From NCBI GenBank assembly GCA_947846985.1, contig CANTUZ010000006.1, positions 43,445,707 through 43,509,706 of the forward strand: a stretch of 64,000 bases of DNA. The letters run 5' to 3'. Position 1 is the stretch's first letter. The number at the start of each line of letters is the position of its first letter. The translations under genes were made by a program, and so were the position numbers. Positions 50,701 through 63,440 of the stretch are shown piece after piece. The notes below the pieces were generated by a model. The model did not search any database. It was not told where the DNA came from and was given only the letters and a program-made list of their open reading frames with translations. The DNA is from Fratercula arctica (Eukaryota > Chordata > Aves > Charadriiformes > Alcidae).

Positions 50701-53457
50701 GGTATGTTACGAGGCAAGACCCACTTTGGTGGGTGACTTACTGAAATTCATTTGGCAAGAGAAGAGGAGTTCATTTCAATTAAGGTGGACAGGAAAGACA
50801 ATTAGAGAGACTGGCTCTGAGCTCACATTAGTTTGTGGGTGTGTGTTAATTTCTACATATAGTGCTGCGGCTTACCCCACTTCTTTTTCCCCATCGCACC
50901 AAAGAGCAAGTGTTGAGCGTGATTCTCTGCCTGCCTGCTGCTGGGCAGGGCTGCGGGAGGCGAAGGCGCTGTGTCTCAGCCTGGGGCGTGTGAGGGCAGC
51001 AGTGAACCCTTCCCGGGGACTTGCCTGCTGGGGGACTCCCGGCATGGACGCTGTTTGCAGGGTAAGTGTCCGGCTGACATCTGCGGAGGTGATATGTCTT
51101 AATAAACCCCGGAGGGTTTCAGCAGCACAGCATCGGACTGTGCGGGAGTTGCATGCGTATTGCAGCCCACCGCTCTGCTTGGCTGCAGGTTACAACTTGG
51201 GATCTGGATTTTAGTTCAGGAAATCAAAAGAGGCTCAGGGGGGTGTCCTAATGTGAGATTATTACATGTTGTTGAACATCGAGCAAGACTTGAATTAGAA
51301 AAGATGTTACTACAGCTCAAAAAATGCCTTATCAGTATTTTTCTAAATTAGAGCAGAAATTGCATATTTTCCCCAGGTGACATTTAATTTACATAAAAAG
51401 TAATAAATTCAATGTTTGCACATCTATTATTCCATAAAACAAGGTGCAGTGCATCGCTCGTGTTTGGCTTTGCTCTGATTGTATTAATGAACTCGTTGCC
51501 AACGTAATGCGAACGCATTCACGAGTGCTCAGAAACCTTCCTGCCCCGCGTGGAGCTGCAGCCCTGGGGCAGGGGACTTTGCTTAGAAGGAAAAGTCAGA
51601 GAGAGACCTTCTTGGCTAAAAGTTTGAACCCCTCTATAGAGGTGCTATGTTTTTTATAGGCTTATATGCGAATCAAAATACCCTATTTTCACCCAGTTGA
51701 AATTATGATTTTATTTTTTTTTTTTTAGCCCATCACGTAGTATGTAGTAACAGATTGCCTCTAGGAAAAACTATCAGTGTTGTGATGTGAAAGCAGTCTC
51801 TCACATTAATCCAGACTGATCTATATGGATTAATGTATTGATTTTAGCCTTAGATAACGGGAGAGTTTCTTGCAGGGGTGATGGGTATGAAGAGACGTAC
51901 AAAAGCTGGTGATGCAAAGGTCTTTGTTCAGTTTGCTAAAGCTCATTACGGTCTTTCTTGCATAATCTGGTATTATGCAATTTCATTAAAAAGAAAAGTT
52001 GAGTATATCTAAGGGCGGTTCCTACAATTACCGAATTTCTTTGAAAACTCAATTAAGAAGCCATCTGGCCTAGGGATTTTATTGACCTGTCACTGGCTAA
52101 TTATGTTGAAAATTTAATCTTTTATGATTATCATTAGTAACTGCCCAGTGCTTTGAAAAAACCTTTTTGTCTCCAAGTGTTGCCATCTTTAAATTTCAGA
52201 AAGTAATGAGGGGAGTGTTTTTATATCATTAGAGGAAATGTTCTCTTAAGAGTGAAATCCAATATATTATAAATATAATTGAAATGAGCAGCAGCCAGGA
52301 AATGTGAAAGCTTGTTCTTAGAGCCCTAATTCAGAAAACACATGGAAGGGCTTGAATATGTATGTCCTTTCCCATAAAAATATCTTGAGACCATGGGATT
52401 TGGGGTCGGTACTTCCTGTGCTCTGGCAGACGGGGATGTCCCGTGTCCTTCCATGTGCTTCCCCTCTTGGTGTCCCTTCTTCATGCAGAGCGTGTCCAAG
52501 GTCATGCAGGCGTCGGCAGGCTAGAAATTAAGACAAACCTGCAGACCAGTGCTTTTTGGGAAGAATACTGTTGGACTGTGGTTGTCATCTTGGTTTTGTT
52601 TCGTGTCTGCATGCTGCTGATGCTTCCCCATGGCTGCCAAGCCCCTGGCCTGCTGAGTGGCACCGGCTACGTGAGCAGTGGCAGATCAGCTTGAAAAAGC
52701 TTTGCTTGGGAATAATGAATCTACATGCGAAGTATGAATGGAAATTCTGAATTTTAGGTGATGGCTGGAGCAACAACCAGTGATGCTGGAGGGACGTGCC
52801 ACCACCCTTTTCCTATTCTGTGGTCTGGGCATGAATCTCCCTGCCCATCCCATGCATCCCATCTAGGCAGTGTTGCTGGGTCAGCACGGAGGATTTTGGC
52901 CTTGGGCAGGCTGAGTCCAACGTGTCCCTGTCAGGCACAAGGAGACAGCATTTCCTTGCTGGGAGACACCCTCTGGAAAGCTCCATCCCCCTTTTGCTCC
53001 TTTGGCTCTGGTGACTTTCCATCCTGCCCTTGCATCCCATGAAGAGTTCCTCCATCTTCTTGCTATTAATTATGGATAGTATGCCGACGTTCTTGAGTGT
53101 AAACCAATTAAAATAAATTACATTCAGGAGGGCGTTAGGGCATATCGCTTTCATTTCCCTGAAGCATCTCAGAGTGCTTACTGGCGGGCGACAGCTCCTT
53201 CCTCCCCAGGGATTTTCTCTGCCTGCCTTGCACAGAGAGCTTCCCATGGCGTGGTATTAAATGGGGTATTTTCACTCTTGGTTATTTCTTAGGACATGGC
53301 TTCTCACTGCTGCCATCCTTTTGGAGGCCACATCAATACGAGGCAGCTGATAACCATTGCTCCAGACCCCGGGACCACCTTACCCTTATCAGGACAGACA
53401 CTTATTCTGTTTAAGCAATAATTTATCAAAGGAAGGTACCGTGCTGATCTAGTATCA
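41775..53457. other. Intergenic, no gene recognised
   Basis: About 11.7 kb of unique sequence with a T17 run at 48198-48214. The largest frame in the whole window (207 codons, + strand, 50591-51214) lies in a locally GC-richer patch and has no recognisable domain. I treat it as chance (see findings). Repeat-poor AT-rich segments near 46.0-46.2 and 51.9-52.3 kb could be regulatory. Confidence 0.55.
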
Positions 53458-53640
53458 TTTGGTAAACCCATGTTGCCTTATATCTCATTTGACAGCATTC
53501 TTGCCTTTTAAAAATCTCTTTTGAAGTCTCACGTGTGTTTGAGGTCAGACTAACAGGTCCCAGTCTCTTTCTCTTCGTGGCTTAGACATAAATGATGCAT
53601 TTGGAATTCTTCAACGAAATATGTAAAACCTCAGGTTACC
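53458..53640 (-). mobile_element. Possible old CR1-like LINE remnant, antisense
   Basis: GGTAAACCCATGTTG, then GAGGTCAGACTAACAGGTCC, resembles the internal CR1 text that reads, on the complement, AAGCCATGCTG ... GAGGCTGACAGGTC. It is highly diverged and both ends are uncertain. Confidence 0.35.
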
Positions 53641-56600
53641 AGATAACAGTATGAGGAGCTGAGTTCTGGACTTGTTTTAGGATATAGTGGATTAAAAAAA
53701 TGTTTACCTATTAATGACTTATTGTCCACTGGAGTCCTTTAATATGAATTGCTATTACCAAAGAAGTACGATTTTATCTGCGTTTACAGTTGGCCTTCCT
53801 CCACTGGCTCCTCAGTGCAGCTAATTTAACAAAATTGCATTTAAATGAGTCCCTGATGAGAGACCCAGAGTTCACATTTTTCTTTTAATAGACATGTTAG
53901 TCTTCCTGCATGCTAAAATTCCATAAATGACTCTTTACTCTTCACATGCGAGACAGCTATTATATATCAGCCAGTGCATTATATTCCCGGCCTCACCTTG
54001 GGGAATTACCAAATAGTCATGGCGCTTCTTTGAGCTGAAAGACAGGCTTTTTAAATTGGATAATTTATATTTATATAGTGGTTGGTGTCCTTTATCAGAG
54101 AAGTCCTGTAAAAAGGCTTCTTTCAACAAAGTTAATTTCAAAAAGTAAATTAATTCAATACAAATAAGATTATGTCTTTCTTCAGGCTGAAGCCTTTGAA
54201 AGTTAAATTGTTTTAATTTTAGGCTTGCTGTGGGCAGCCTATTACATAGTCCTGTGAAATCCCACTGCTGGTGTGTGAAATACTTTAGATGGTGAAAAAT
54301 ATTGGGATGATGCAGGGATTCTCTCCTCCTCAACCTCCATTTGACTTCTGTGAAGGTACCTTTCTGGCTAGAGATGAAAAAAACACGTAGCGTAGTGGGG
54401 AAATGTGTCCTTTCTCTTTAGGCGGGGTAGCTGCGGGTAGAAAAGCCAGCTAGAATAAAAAGGAATGGAGCCACAAAGTCCTCTGTAGGTTTTTGCACGG
54501 TTTCATGTGTAAGAGGAGCATCTGCTCTGCAGGCACGTTGGTGCTGTTTTAGTAGCAAAAGTTGTAAGTCCAATTAAAATATTCCTCTTATTTCTGCCTG
54601 ACCAGCGGGAGTCTGCAGCCGCGCTTTGGTGCTGGGAGGAAAAACCCTTGCTTTTCTCTAATGGGTTCCTACCCGTGGCAGTTTAGACTGGATTCTGTGC
54701 TTTGCAGGATGGGATATTTTCTGTGAGTTTAATGCAGTGATCACAGTGTGAACCCAAAGTTGGTCCCTGAACCAGACCCACCTGTGCTGCAAGAACCAGC
54801 CTTTACTGCAATATTCTTATTCTATATGCCACATACTTAGTCTTTACTGTGATATTCTCTGTATGCTCTGATGAGCAAGAAGAACGTGGTTTGGTCCTGA
54901 ATACTCAGGTGCAGGCCCTGTGTTGCCTGCAGGTGTCTACAGAAACGTGCAGAGGAATTCGCCTTCTTTATGTGAGGAAAAAAAATAGTAGGGTAGTTGC
55001 CATCCTGTTTGCAAAAGAAGAGGGGCTTTGCATCCCCACAGGACCTACTTTTTTCAGATGGTCCTTGGCAGAGACAAAATGATCTAAAAGTGGCAGGTAT
55101 TTTTTTTTTTTTTTTATTTTCTATGTGAAGTGGCTTACGTTAAATTTAGTAAAAAGCAATAAAAATAATAATGTTAATGAAATGTCATTTTCTTGCAACC
55201 TCAACATCTGTGCTATTGATTTTGCAAACCCCCTAAAGTGCTCTTTTCCTATTCTGTAATATCTGGAACTTTAGAGGGTTTTCTTGCCCCAGAAACTGTG
55301 TTTTTGATGCACGTGAGAATCGTCACCAGGGAAGAATGGGTGAGAGATACTGGTAAGTAATGGTGATGTGGGACACTTGGGGCTGGGCAGGAGACACGCC
55401 TGTGTCCCTTCCTCACACCATGGATGCGCTTCCCACAGAATCCGAGCCTTGAAATGGAAGTCTCGCATCAGCGCATCGGTTGTGGGAAGCGACACCCGAG
55501 TCCTTCGTTACTTGAAAAATGCAAGTGAAGGCAAAATGAGGGTACAAATGGTAGGTTTCTGTTTCATTTTATTCATAACATGAATGCCATGTTTCACACA
55601 GATCGGCAGTGTCAGGTTGCCACGTATCTCAGTTTCACCTGAGCAGTCTCCCGAGAAGAAAATGCTTAAATTGTCCCTGTAACATCAAAACCTCTCGGGC
55701 AGCCGGTAGAACTGCAGCAAATGTTTTGGCTGCTATTTCTTGCCCAGAAAAAAAGGGAGGTGTAGCTCAAGGAAAATATTTTATGAATTTTTATGAATTT
55801 TGGTTAAATGCTCTTGTTTGGGAGAAATTCTACACAAAACCTTTCATTTTGGTATTTCAAAGGAAAGCGTTGATTTATTTGTCCTATTTCAAATTGTTTT
55901 ATTTCTAGTGTAACCATCCTATATATTAAGTGCTGGTATTGATCACAGAGTTCTTGTGAACTGTGTTAAATTGGCTTTGGCAGATGCTGATGTTTATATT
56001 AAAAAAAAAAAAAAAAGAAGAAAATAAAGCAACATCCTGCTGCAAAGAGGGACTTGGCGCTGCCTTTCCTGCCCGGCGGGTTTTGTTGCAGCCTCTGGTG
56101 GCCCTTTATGGTCTAGAGACATGTTGTCACCAGGACCATTTCGCTTGCAAAGCTGGTGCCTGATGCTGTGTCGGTGTTGAGATCGCTGCACCGCAAAGCT
56201 GATGGCGTTCCCCACAGTGCACAGAGTCCCGTTTGCAGGGTACAAGCTCTGCCACTTGGAGTGTGCTCTGGGGAATGCAGATAAATCTTCCCTGCTCCTT
56301 ATTTTTGGGGGTTTCCTATGTGTCTTGAATAGCACGCTGGCAGCGCAGGCTGCTTGTCGTGGTGTGCCTTTTGGAGGAGGCTCCCCCTCAATGCCATCCA
56401 GGCTCCCGCAGCAGCGCATCACTCAGGTCCAGGCACAATTAGTGATAATACAAGGTTTTACTTTGTTTAGACTGATGCAATCTTTTAAATTTTATAAATC
56501 AGAAGAGACCATTTATCTTATTCCCCAGGCACCACTAATGACTAATTAAAAACCATAATTAACTGGAGCAAAACCATGAGAAATTGCAAGGCAGTAGAAA

Positions 56601-59600
56601 CGCGGCTCCCAGCCACCTGGAAGAGCATCTCCCCCCCTGCACCCCGAGGGCTGGACTGAGAAGGGGACTGACACAGGCATCATAATGATGGGTTTTTTTA
56701 ACTGTTTGCTCTCCATCGTAGAAGTTTAGTGTATAAATAAGGTGATTAATTTTTCCAGATGAATTTTGGCTTAAAATTCAGAAAGGATGATGGACTTCAG
56801 TTGGTATTACTAAAGCAATAAAGCCAACAAGCAGACCTGCCTCAAAGAGCAATGGATACCTACATATGTATACAATGATGTGTATACTCGGTTATTCAAG
56901 GGCTTTGTCTTTCAACAGCCGCGAAAACCCCAAAACCTTTTATTAATACAACACTAACATTTACCCACACATAAGACTTCACGTTGCCTTGCAAAGCTTT
57001 GGTGCTTCAGCTGGCTGTAATCCTGGTATTCCTGGAGGTACAGGCTGGAAAGGGCATTTTAAAGAACTTAAATCATGTCAGTAGGAAACACGGATGGTGT
57101 TTTGACATTCATACTTCAGACTGAGAGATGTGGTGTCTGGATTTGATCTAAGCTCTACGGGAGTCGGTCGGGATTGCGTTTTAAATGAGCAAGGGCATCT
57201 CGCCGAGTGGCCTACGGAAAGACAAATGTCATACTTTCCAAGTGCTTCCACTTGTCTTGCACAGTGCAAGGACATTCCAAATAAACATTTTTGAGGTAAA
57301 CGAGTTTATAAAGTATATCATTCACTCAAAGTATCGTTGATCATTGCTCTGGGAAGCCTCTGGAATGGAAAAAAAAAAAAAAAAAGCACTGTGAACCTTT
57401 AAATACAGCAGGATTCACAATAGAATCAGAAAGGGGTTGTATAGCTGAAATAGGTCTTAGGCAGGCTAGTTAATTACAAATAACAACTAATAAAAGGAAC
57501 AGGAACGACAGCACTGAGTTTAAAGAGAAATTAATGTGAATCTGCTTTATTTCTGCTGCTTTTCGTAGGCAGGCTGGGCTTTGCAGCATGCGGGTCTGCT
57601 CTGGGATTGGAGGGGAGTTTTGTGCTACAAATTTGTTGGTTTTAGAATGGAGATGTTGAAAATGTACAATTATTTCAACAAATGTGGAGACTATAGTTGG
57701 ACCAAGAAATATATAGTAGACCAAACAAGGAACAGTATCAGGGGAAATGACTTCTAAATTAGTCATGGTGTTAGAAGAATAATTAAGCAGTATTTACTTA
57801 CAATTATATCCAATAACTATTTTATGCTGTGATTAATTGAACTCTAAGATTTCCTCATAGTCTCCACATATATTAAACATGGAAATTAATTTTCTCCAAC
57901 AACTCATTAACTGAAATGCTGTGGATTCCACTTTAATCAGTTATTCTTTACTTTGCATTGTAAATCTTTACGTGCACATCAATCAGTCTGAGCTCCCAAA
58001 CAGAGCCAGTGGGGAGCTGCAAATTATGGCCAGAGCCATTAACCTCTACTTTTATACAGTAGATTCTACTCTGTATCTTTTGAGAAAATAAAACCAGTTC
58101 CTGCTTAAGCCATTAAATTTTTATTTTGAACATTGGGTTTTAGTAATCTACCATGTAGGACTGAAAGGGGAATTTCACACCACCAAAACGTGCGGCAGGC
58201 ACTGAAGTTACGTGTTGGTGTAGATGGGAGTGTGCAAAGTCATCTCTGGGTGCTTTCATGCCGAAATCCAGTATTTGCCAGGTGTTTCTATGTGGAATGA
58301 TTTTATTTTAAAATAATTGTTTAATCAGAAAATCTTATTCGAATACACAAATTCTTCTATCTCATGCGTGAACTAGGTGAATTCTCTGTTTTCATCCAGA
58401 CAAGGAAATCTGAAGCAAAATATGAGATCCGAAAGCGGTGAGTCCTGGGGGAGCTGGGACTGGGGCTCAGCAGCCTGGGCACATCGCGTTCTATCAGAAA
58501 AGGTGTTTTTTTGTATGTACCACTTGGCCCCCTCCATCCCTTTCCTGTGACAAAATGGGAGATGATACCGGCATCTTCATGGGTGCTAGGAAACTACGTT
58601 TTCCAGGCTTAAAATGAAACCAGCCGTCTTGAAAGGAGTTAGAGATTCGTACAGATACCGCTGTGTGATAATGCCGCAGCGAGCCGCGTGCAGGCTTCAT
58701 TTTCTGTTGGATAAACATATCTGGAAGAGACTGAGCATGGGCGGGATGAGGCAACTTCTGCTTAGTACAATATTTGAATTAGACAGTTCAGTAATGGAAT
58801 TTGTAAATATATTAAAGTCTGTTTCTTGAAATTTGGCGAAGGGTGTTAGAGCCATCCAGTAGCTTTTGTTCGGCTGTAGTATATAAGAGTTGAAATCCCA
58901 AACAGATACAGTACTAAGGGATTGCTGAAAATTTCCATCAAGTGTTTCCACGCTAATTAGCTCCCAGGAGGTATGAGATTTAGCAGAGGGAGCCAGCTTT
59001 GCTCTTCTTTTCCATTGGCATTCAGGGAGTGCAGAGCTTAAAATCTCAAGCCATAGCTGATCGCCATAAATGATTAATTTGCTATTTATAGATACAGTAA
59101 CTTCAGTATACAATAGGTGCATTTTAGCCAGCCTTTCAAGGATTTTAAAACCAAATTACAGGGAAAGACTGCTTGTTAGGTCCGGCGCTGGTCAAAAGCC
59201 TAAAACAATTCAACCCATAGCCTGGCAGTCTTGTGAAGATGTATTGACGCAGCATATACGACATGCATCCTGTCTGATGATGTCAAGGACAGATCTTACA
59301 AATCCCTTTTCTTTGATAGGTGACAGACTGCCCCGGCTGTGGCTCGGGAAGAGTTGCCTGTGCTGCAGAGATGCCCTGGGGAAGAAGGGGGAGATGTGCC
59401 CGGCTCTTGCCCCGAGAGCTGGGGATGCCCCTAAGCATCCTGCTCCAGCTGGACCACCTTGCTCCAGCCCTGCCCGGGGGGCGAGGGCCAAAGCACCACG
59501 GCTCCTAAAACACAGCAGAAATACAGTTAACTTCAGCAGATGGGAACTGCTTCTTTGGAAAAAGCTGGTTAAACCATATTGTCCCTAGTTAAATTATATG

Positions 59601-62600
59601 TATATACACATATGGCTGGATATATATTTAGTGCTAGCTCTGTAGACCACATTGTGTATTTCTTATCTGACTAATTAGTTGGGTGAGAACAATACTCCTT
59701 TAGCTTTGTTGATTTAATTCCTGGTTTTAAGGCTATTTACAAGAGGGTTCAGAGGCAGTTTTGGGTGAGGCACAGGAATGAAGGAGCTCTCCTGGGTTTT
59801 GGCTGACTGGCTGTCTTAAAATCTGCTAGTTGGGCAGAGAGCCCTCACTATTTAAAGAAGCAAATAGGAATTAAGCAGATTGGATACGAGCAACTTGCAC
59901 AGACCCTCGCTTTCACAGCTCTAGCTGTTTGCATCCTTCCTACCAGGCACCGAGCAGCAACCAGCTCTTCTTCCTTTCCATCTGCTGTCCCAAGGCCATC
60001 CATCAAACTCTCGCCATGGTCATGCTGCTGGGCCATCAGCTCTTGGGAGCGTGGGGAAGGGAAAGCAGGGTTCCTGGGGAGAGCAGAGAGGGTTTTCCTG
60101 CGCGGAGAGGTGAAGAAGAGGGGCTGAGGCACAGGAGGCCGAATAACTTCATGGAGGAACTGGGTTTTGGAGGCGTGAAGAAGCAGCGAGGGCTGTTTTT
60201 CTCTTCTTGGCATCAGACTTGAGAATGCACAGAGGAATGTACTGCCCAATGCGGGAACCGTCAATCTTTCCAGCTTTATTTTGTGTTCAAAAAGCAGGGT
60301 TTCTGGCTGAGAGCAGACTCACGCGTACCTTTTGTGTGGCATGGTGGGAGCAATTGTGCAGCCTGCTGGGAAGTGTTTCACAGTGCCTTGCTGTGGCTTG
60401 CAAACTTTCTTGAAAAAGGCTTATGGATGTAATATTTGAGATGGATTTTTATTATTTTTTTTTTTTACTCGAGGTATAATGTGGCAGGCTTGAGTCTTGC
60501 AAGGCATCATCTGCAGCATCTGGATAATGTTTGACCCCCGTGGTGACTGCAGGGCAGAGAAAATCCATCACGTTTTTCAGTAATTCTGTTCATCCCTCCT
60601 TTAAACAAACCAGGTATTAAAAAATCGGCATCTTTGCAGTGGCTGTCAAACAGCAGTGCTCAGGCTTCATGTGCAGGAATAGGTGAATATTTATTTCCTA
60701 ATTCACACAGCTGGTTATGAAATCAAAAAAGCTCTTAAAAACTATGTTTTCTGAGGATGGAAAGGAGAAGTATCGCTGCCCTGCATGGATGGTGATCACC
60801 CTACCGGCGAGGGGCTCAGAGTGTGCGAAACTTCCCTGGGCCCCCCAGGCAGGGCCGGAGGGAGGTCACGGGGAGGGGAGGCTGTTCATTCTGCATCCGA
60901 TGGAGCTGATATTGTCATAGAAAATAGATCCTCCTTGCCTGAGCTGTAATTAGCCGACTTTGAATTATATTAAACTGCAGTTAATTTTAATTTCTGATAA
61001 AAATGGGATAATAAAAATCGGATCTTTTTCTAATGGTGCGTTATTATCTTACAGATAGAGTAATTCAGCTTATTAATTATTGCAAGATACCCAGGGCTTC
61101 CTTTCTTTAAGAAGAAAATCGACATTTCTTTTCTTCCATAGTCTTGTCTTGTCATCTTGTCTAGGACAGATTAGTAAAAGTCTTGTGTAACTGTATTTTG
61201 CTGCAAAGCCCCATTTGGGCTCCCTCTCTCAGAAGGGGACAACAGTTTGGGATGTGCAGGGTCTGCCGGGAGGACACGGATGCTGCGATGGGGTCACAAG
61301 AGCCCAACCCAGGGACAGGGAGCACCCATCAGCCCCGCTGGTCCCAGCCCAAGGCGGGTGCCAATGCACCCGGTTCAGGTCCTACATCCGGAGGAGGAAG
61401 CAACAAGCATCATCAGCTGCCTAAAAAAATCTGGGGCTGATGTCTAGGCACAAGCTTTCTTCCACGAGGAGCCACCTAGTTTTATCACGGTGAGACCAGA
61501 GGAAAGTCCTTTTCCCTCTCTGCACATGGATTTGTGCACGAGGTGGCTCATGCGTGGTAGGCAGATGGTTACAAGATTGCTGTTTACTTTGCTATTTCTT
61601 TCTTCTTCTGAATTGTTTTTATTTTAGTATGTGAAAAAGTTATTATGGACAAAACCTCAGAAAACAGGTTAAATCCAAATCCTTCCGTTAGAATGTATGA
61701 AACCATAGGGTGGCAGGCAGGGGGGTAAGCATGAGTGGGTCAGGGCAGTTGCAGCTCTGCCAAAGACCTTGTTTCTTCTCTTTTTTGCATAGGCAAATGG
61801 TAGAAACAAGATCTGGGATGCTGATAAAGCACTTGGCTCAAAGAGCAGCTTTCTGGTGATCTTTTTATCTGAGGGAAAAATTAACATTTTTTCTCTAAGC
61901 AGTATTATCCAGATTAGATACGCACCTTTTTATGGACATATCTTCAGTGTTATAAAAAATGAGCATATCTGGAAATCAAGATGTAAACCAAAGACTGAAT
62001 TTGGAAATGCTGTTGCTGGTGCTAAGGAAGCTGCGGGGAGTGTGTGCCCAATGTCCCCGGGGTGTCCTGAGGAAAGGGGTCCGGTGCTGCCCCTGCGGTG
62101 GTCCTCTGAGCCCCTGGCACCAGTTGGCCGTGACTTTTTGGCATTGGAACTGAGTTTTGACAGCATGGGAGAAGTGCAAATGACTTATTTTCATTTGTTA
62201 TTTATATAAATTTATAAAAATGATCCTGCTCTCTGCAAAACTGTTCAAAGAAGGGAGTCAGAGGTTTTCAGTCAATCATCTGCTATTATAAATTGAAAGG
62301 AATTTTGTGAAGCGTCTAAAGGCGGAAATCCAGTGCTCTGAGAAAAAAAACCTCGGGCGCACATAAAGGATGAGTAACGGAGACCTTATAGCTGTTTCAG
62401 GCCAAGGTGTTTTGAGTTCTGTCTTTGCTGTGAGAAAACTGATTGCATGTCAAGCTAAATGAAGAAGTGCTGGAGCTGGAAGTTACGGCTGTGCTGGCGT
62501 GGTTGTTGGGACACACTGCCTAAGAGAAGCGATGCGCACAGCAGGCTGTCAGATAGCAAATAGAAAAACAGCAAAAAAAACCAACCCCAACCTCAAATGA

Positions 62601-63308
62601 CATTAGCTCCGAGCAAAACATGCTTCATCAGCTTGGCAACTTTCATTACCTATTGGTAATGATCTCTCTTCAGTCACAGGGAGACAGAGGACAAATTAAA
62701 AGAAAAAGAATAATCTACTGAGCACATTATACATTTCAGACTTTCAGTGCAATATGTAATTTAGACAGAATCCAGCTCAGGAAAATCCCTTGTACAGCTG
62801 GTATTCACACGCTGGTTCTCTGCCGCTCCTTCCTCTGCCCAGCCCCTCGGAGCCTGTAACCCTAACGGGCTATGACAGCTTCAGCGCCTGCCCAGTCAAA
62901 AAAAGCGCCTATTTCTTTTCATACGCCAAAATTTTTGACAGAAATAGGTATTCTAAATGCACAAATGCAGCAACAGGGAGCGTGGTTGAGGACAGGTTAC
63001 TTTCCAAATATTTGCTCGTGTTCGTCACGAGGCGATGTCAGGTGCGGGTGGTTGCATCTGGGATGTCAGGGACTGCACGTGGAAAAGTCTTGGGGTGCAA
63101 AGAAGTAACTTTGTGAGTTAGTTTTGCAAAATCCAGAATTGTTTGCGCTGGGACGCTGGCTGTCCCCCAGGTGTGGAGCTGTCACTTTGGGGTGATGCTT
63201 TAAAATTGATGGACCCTCGCACAAAACCCAGGAATATTTTCCCGTGGTGCAATTACTCCTCGGGTTAAATCCTGCAAGTGGTTGGAGGTTCTTTTTAATC
63301 TCGAGCCT
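53641..63308. other. Intergenic, no gene recognised
   Basis: Unique sequence with T16 (55100-55115), A16 (56001-56016) and A17 (57369-57385). AT-rich repeat-poor segments occur at 53.6-54.3, 57.3-58.4 and 60.9-61.1 kb, with a GC-rich patch at 59.3-59.5 kb. One exon-like segment is discussed under findings. No conserved protein or RNA gene recognised. Confidence 0.55.
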
Positions 63309-63440
63309 TAGAAAGGACCATTGATCATCTGGTCTGACCTTTTCTTCATCACAGGCCGTTAAGCCTCACCCGGCTGCCTCTGTATTAAGCCCACAGACGT
63401 TAGTTAGACCCAAGCGTTACAGTCCTTGAGAAACTCCCTG
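63309..63440 (-). mobile_element. Ancient CR1-type LINE fragment, antisense
   Basis: GAAAGGACCATTGATCATCTGG, then TCTGACC and ATCACAGGCC, matches the complement of the older CR1 subfamily widespread in turtles and other amniotes (GGGACCATTGTGATCATCTAG as I recall it). It is clearly older than the bird-type copies at 21.6, 26.6 and 31.2 kb. The right end is approximate. Confidence 0.6.

Noticed and set aside
55368..55583. Possible exon near 55.44-55.55 kb
   Set aside because: An acceptor-like and a donor-like site can be drawn, but the peptide matches no family I know and in-frame text around it is arbitrary.
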